Of a stretch of 6,962 nucleotides of DNA, positions 6,717-6,962 are shown one piece after another (positions within the stretch are counted from its first letter, which is position 1; each line of letters opens with the position of its first letter). Origin of the DNA: Accumulibacter sp. (GTDB lineage: Bacteria; Pseudomonadota; Gammaproteobacteria; Burkholderiales; Rhodocyclaceae). The position numbers were made by a program, and so were the translations under genes. The notes under the pieces were generated by a model. The model did not search any database and had not been told where the DNA came from. It was given only the letters and a program-made list of their open reading frames with translations. The DNA lies in assembly GCA_031276375.1 (NCBI GenBank), contig JAISNE010000305.1:1-6962 (forward strand), read 5' to 3'.

Positions 6717-6846
6717 ACGGGGCTTGCGTCGTCGGGCGAGAGTTGATGGCGAATTGCGCTCAACAGGCCGTTGATATTCAAGTCCGAGGCGTCAAGATTC
6801 CGGTCCTTTTTTGGCGTATCACGAGGGGGTTGGCCGCAACTCGGCA
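6717..6846. other. Non-coding gap between repeat element and right-edge gene
   Basis: I see no supported gene in these 130 bases. The one structure is a weak stem-loop: gttga and gcg pair with cgc and tcaac (6743-6765), with a 2-base bulge and no T run after it. A minus-strand frame stays open across here and through the repeats, but I reject it as coding. Confidence 0.5.
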
Positions 6847-6962
6847 TCACCCGTGTTTCTTCGCGGCGGAACCGGCGGGGGACACATCCGGCACATCCGG
6901 CGGCTCTTCCCCGCCGGGCGATGCGACGATTCCCCAGTCGCCCCACATGTACCAATCCTCGC
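6847..6962 (-). CDS. C-terminal tail of an unidentified protein entering from the right edge
   Basis: The minus strand read from the right edge gives 38 complete codons before a TGA at 6849-6847. The peptide begins EDWYMWGDWGIVASPGGEEP and ends in a Pro/Ala-rich stretch with AAKKHG. I do not recognise the family. It looks coding because third positions are mostly G or C, the Trp/Tyr-rich start looks like real protein rather than the Arg/Gly/Ala-rich product of shadow frames, and the low-complexity tail is typical of a C-terminus. A short duplication (gatgtgccg-gatgtg, minus strand) encodes PDVPDV. The gene converges with the TetR-family gene across the repeat block. Neither start nor function can be judged from this fragment. 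Confidence 0.5.
   Translation of the reverse strand, partial: EDWYMWGDWGIVASPGGEEPPDVPDVSPAGSAAKKHG

Noticed and set aside
6590..6955. An open minus-strand frame of 121 codons at the right end
   Set aside because: It reads through the inverted-repeat element and the intergenic gap. In the region shared with the edge gene, the other frame has the more protein-like sequence and a natural stop.

Overview
The window is GC-rich, gene-dense DNA with strongly GC-biased third codon positions. Its gene content is typical of Gram-negative Pseudomonadota: a SERCA-like bacterial P-type ATPase, an EmrA/EmrB drug-efflux pair and a TetR/AefR-type regulator. A betaproteobacterium is my best guess, but nothing in the sequence fixes the taxon.

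Layout. (1) Positions 1-2742 (+) hold a calcium-type P2 ATPase that enters from the left edge without its first residues; a strong intrinsic terminator follows at 2770-2800. (2) On the minus strand, convergent with the ATPase, is an emrA-emrB operon (emrA 5552-4344, emrB 4336-2807) with only 7 bases between the genes. (3) Bases 5553-5830 form the control region. They contain a convincing minus-strand promoter for emrAB (TTGAAC, 17 bp, TACCAT), and a perfect 20-bp palindrome at 5619-5638 fills its spacer. (4) The divergent gene at 5831-6565 (+) encodes a TetR-family repressor with an AefR-like C-terminal region. (5) Bases 6566-6846 have no gene I can support. They hold four tandem copies of a 7-mer directly after the regulator stop, then a REP/MITE-like inverted-repeat element of about 113 bp (6604-6716), then about 130 bp in which I see only a weak stem-loop. 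(6) At the right edge, 6847-6962 (-) is the C-terminal tail of an unidentified protein.

How the genes work together. The regulator, the palindrome in the promoter spacer and emrAB together look like a self-contained drug- or solvent-responsive efflux switch. The repressor would sit between the -35 and -10 boxes and block RNA polymerase; a ligand would release it and induce the EmrAB pump. EmrAB-type pumps need an outer-membrane TolC-type channel, and none is encoded here, so it would have to come from elsewhere in the genome. The ATPase is functionally separate and is insulated by its terminator.

I see no wholly new system. The items most worth checking are the operator-promoter overlap and the repeat block downstream of the regulator.
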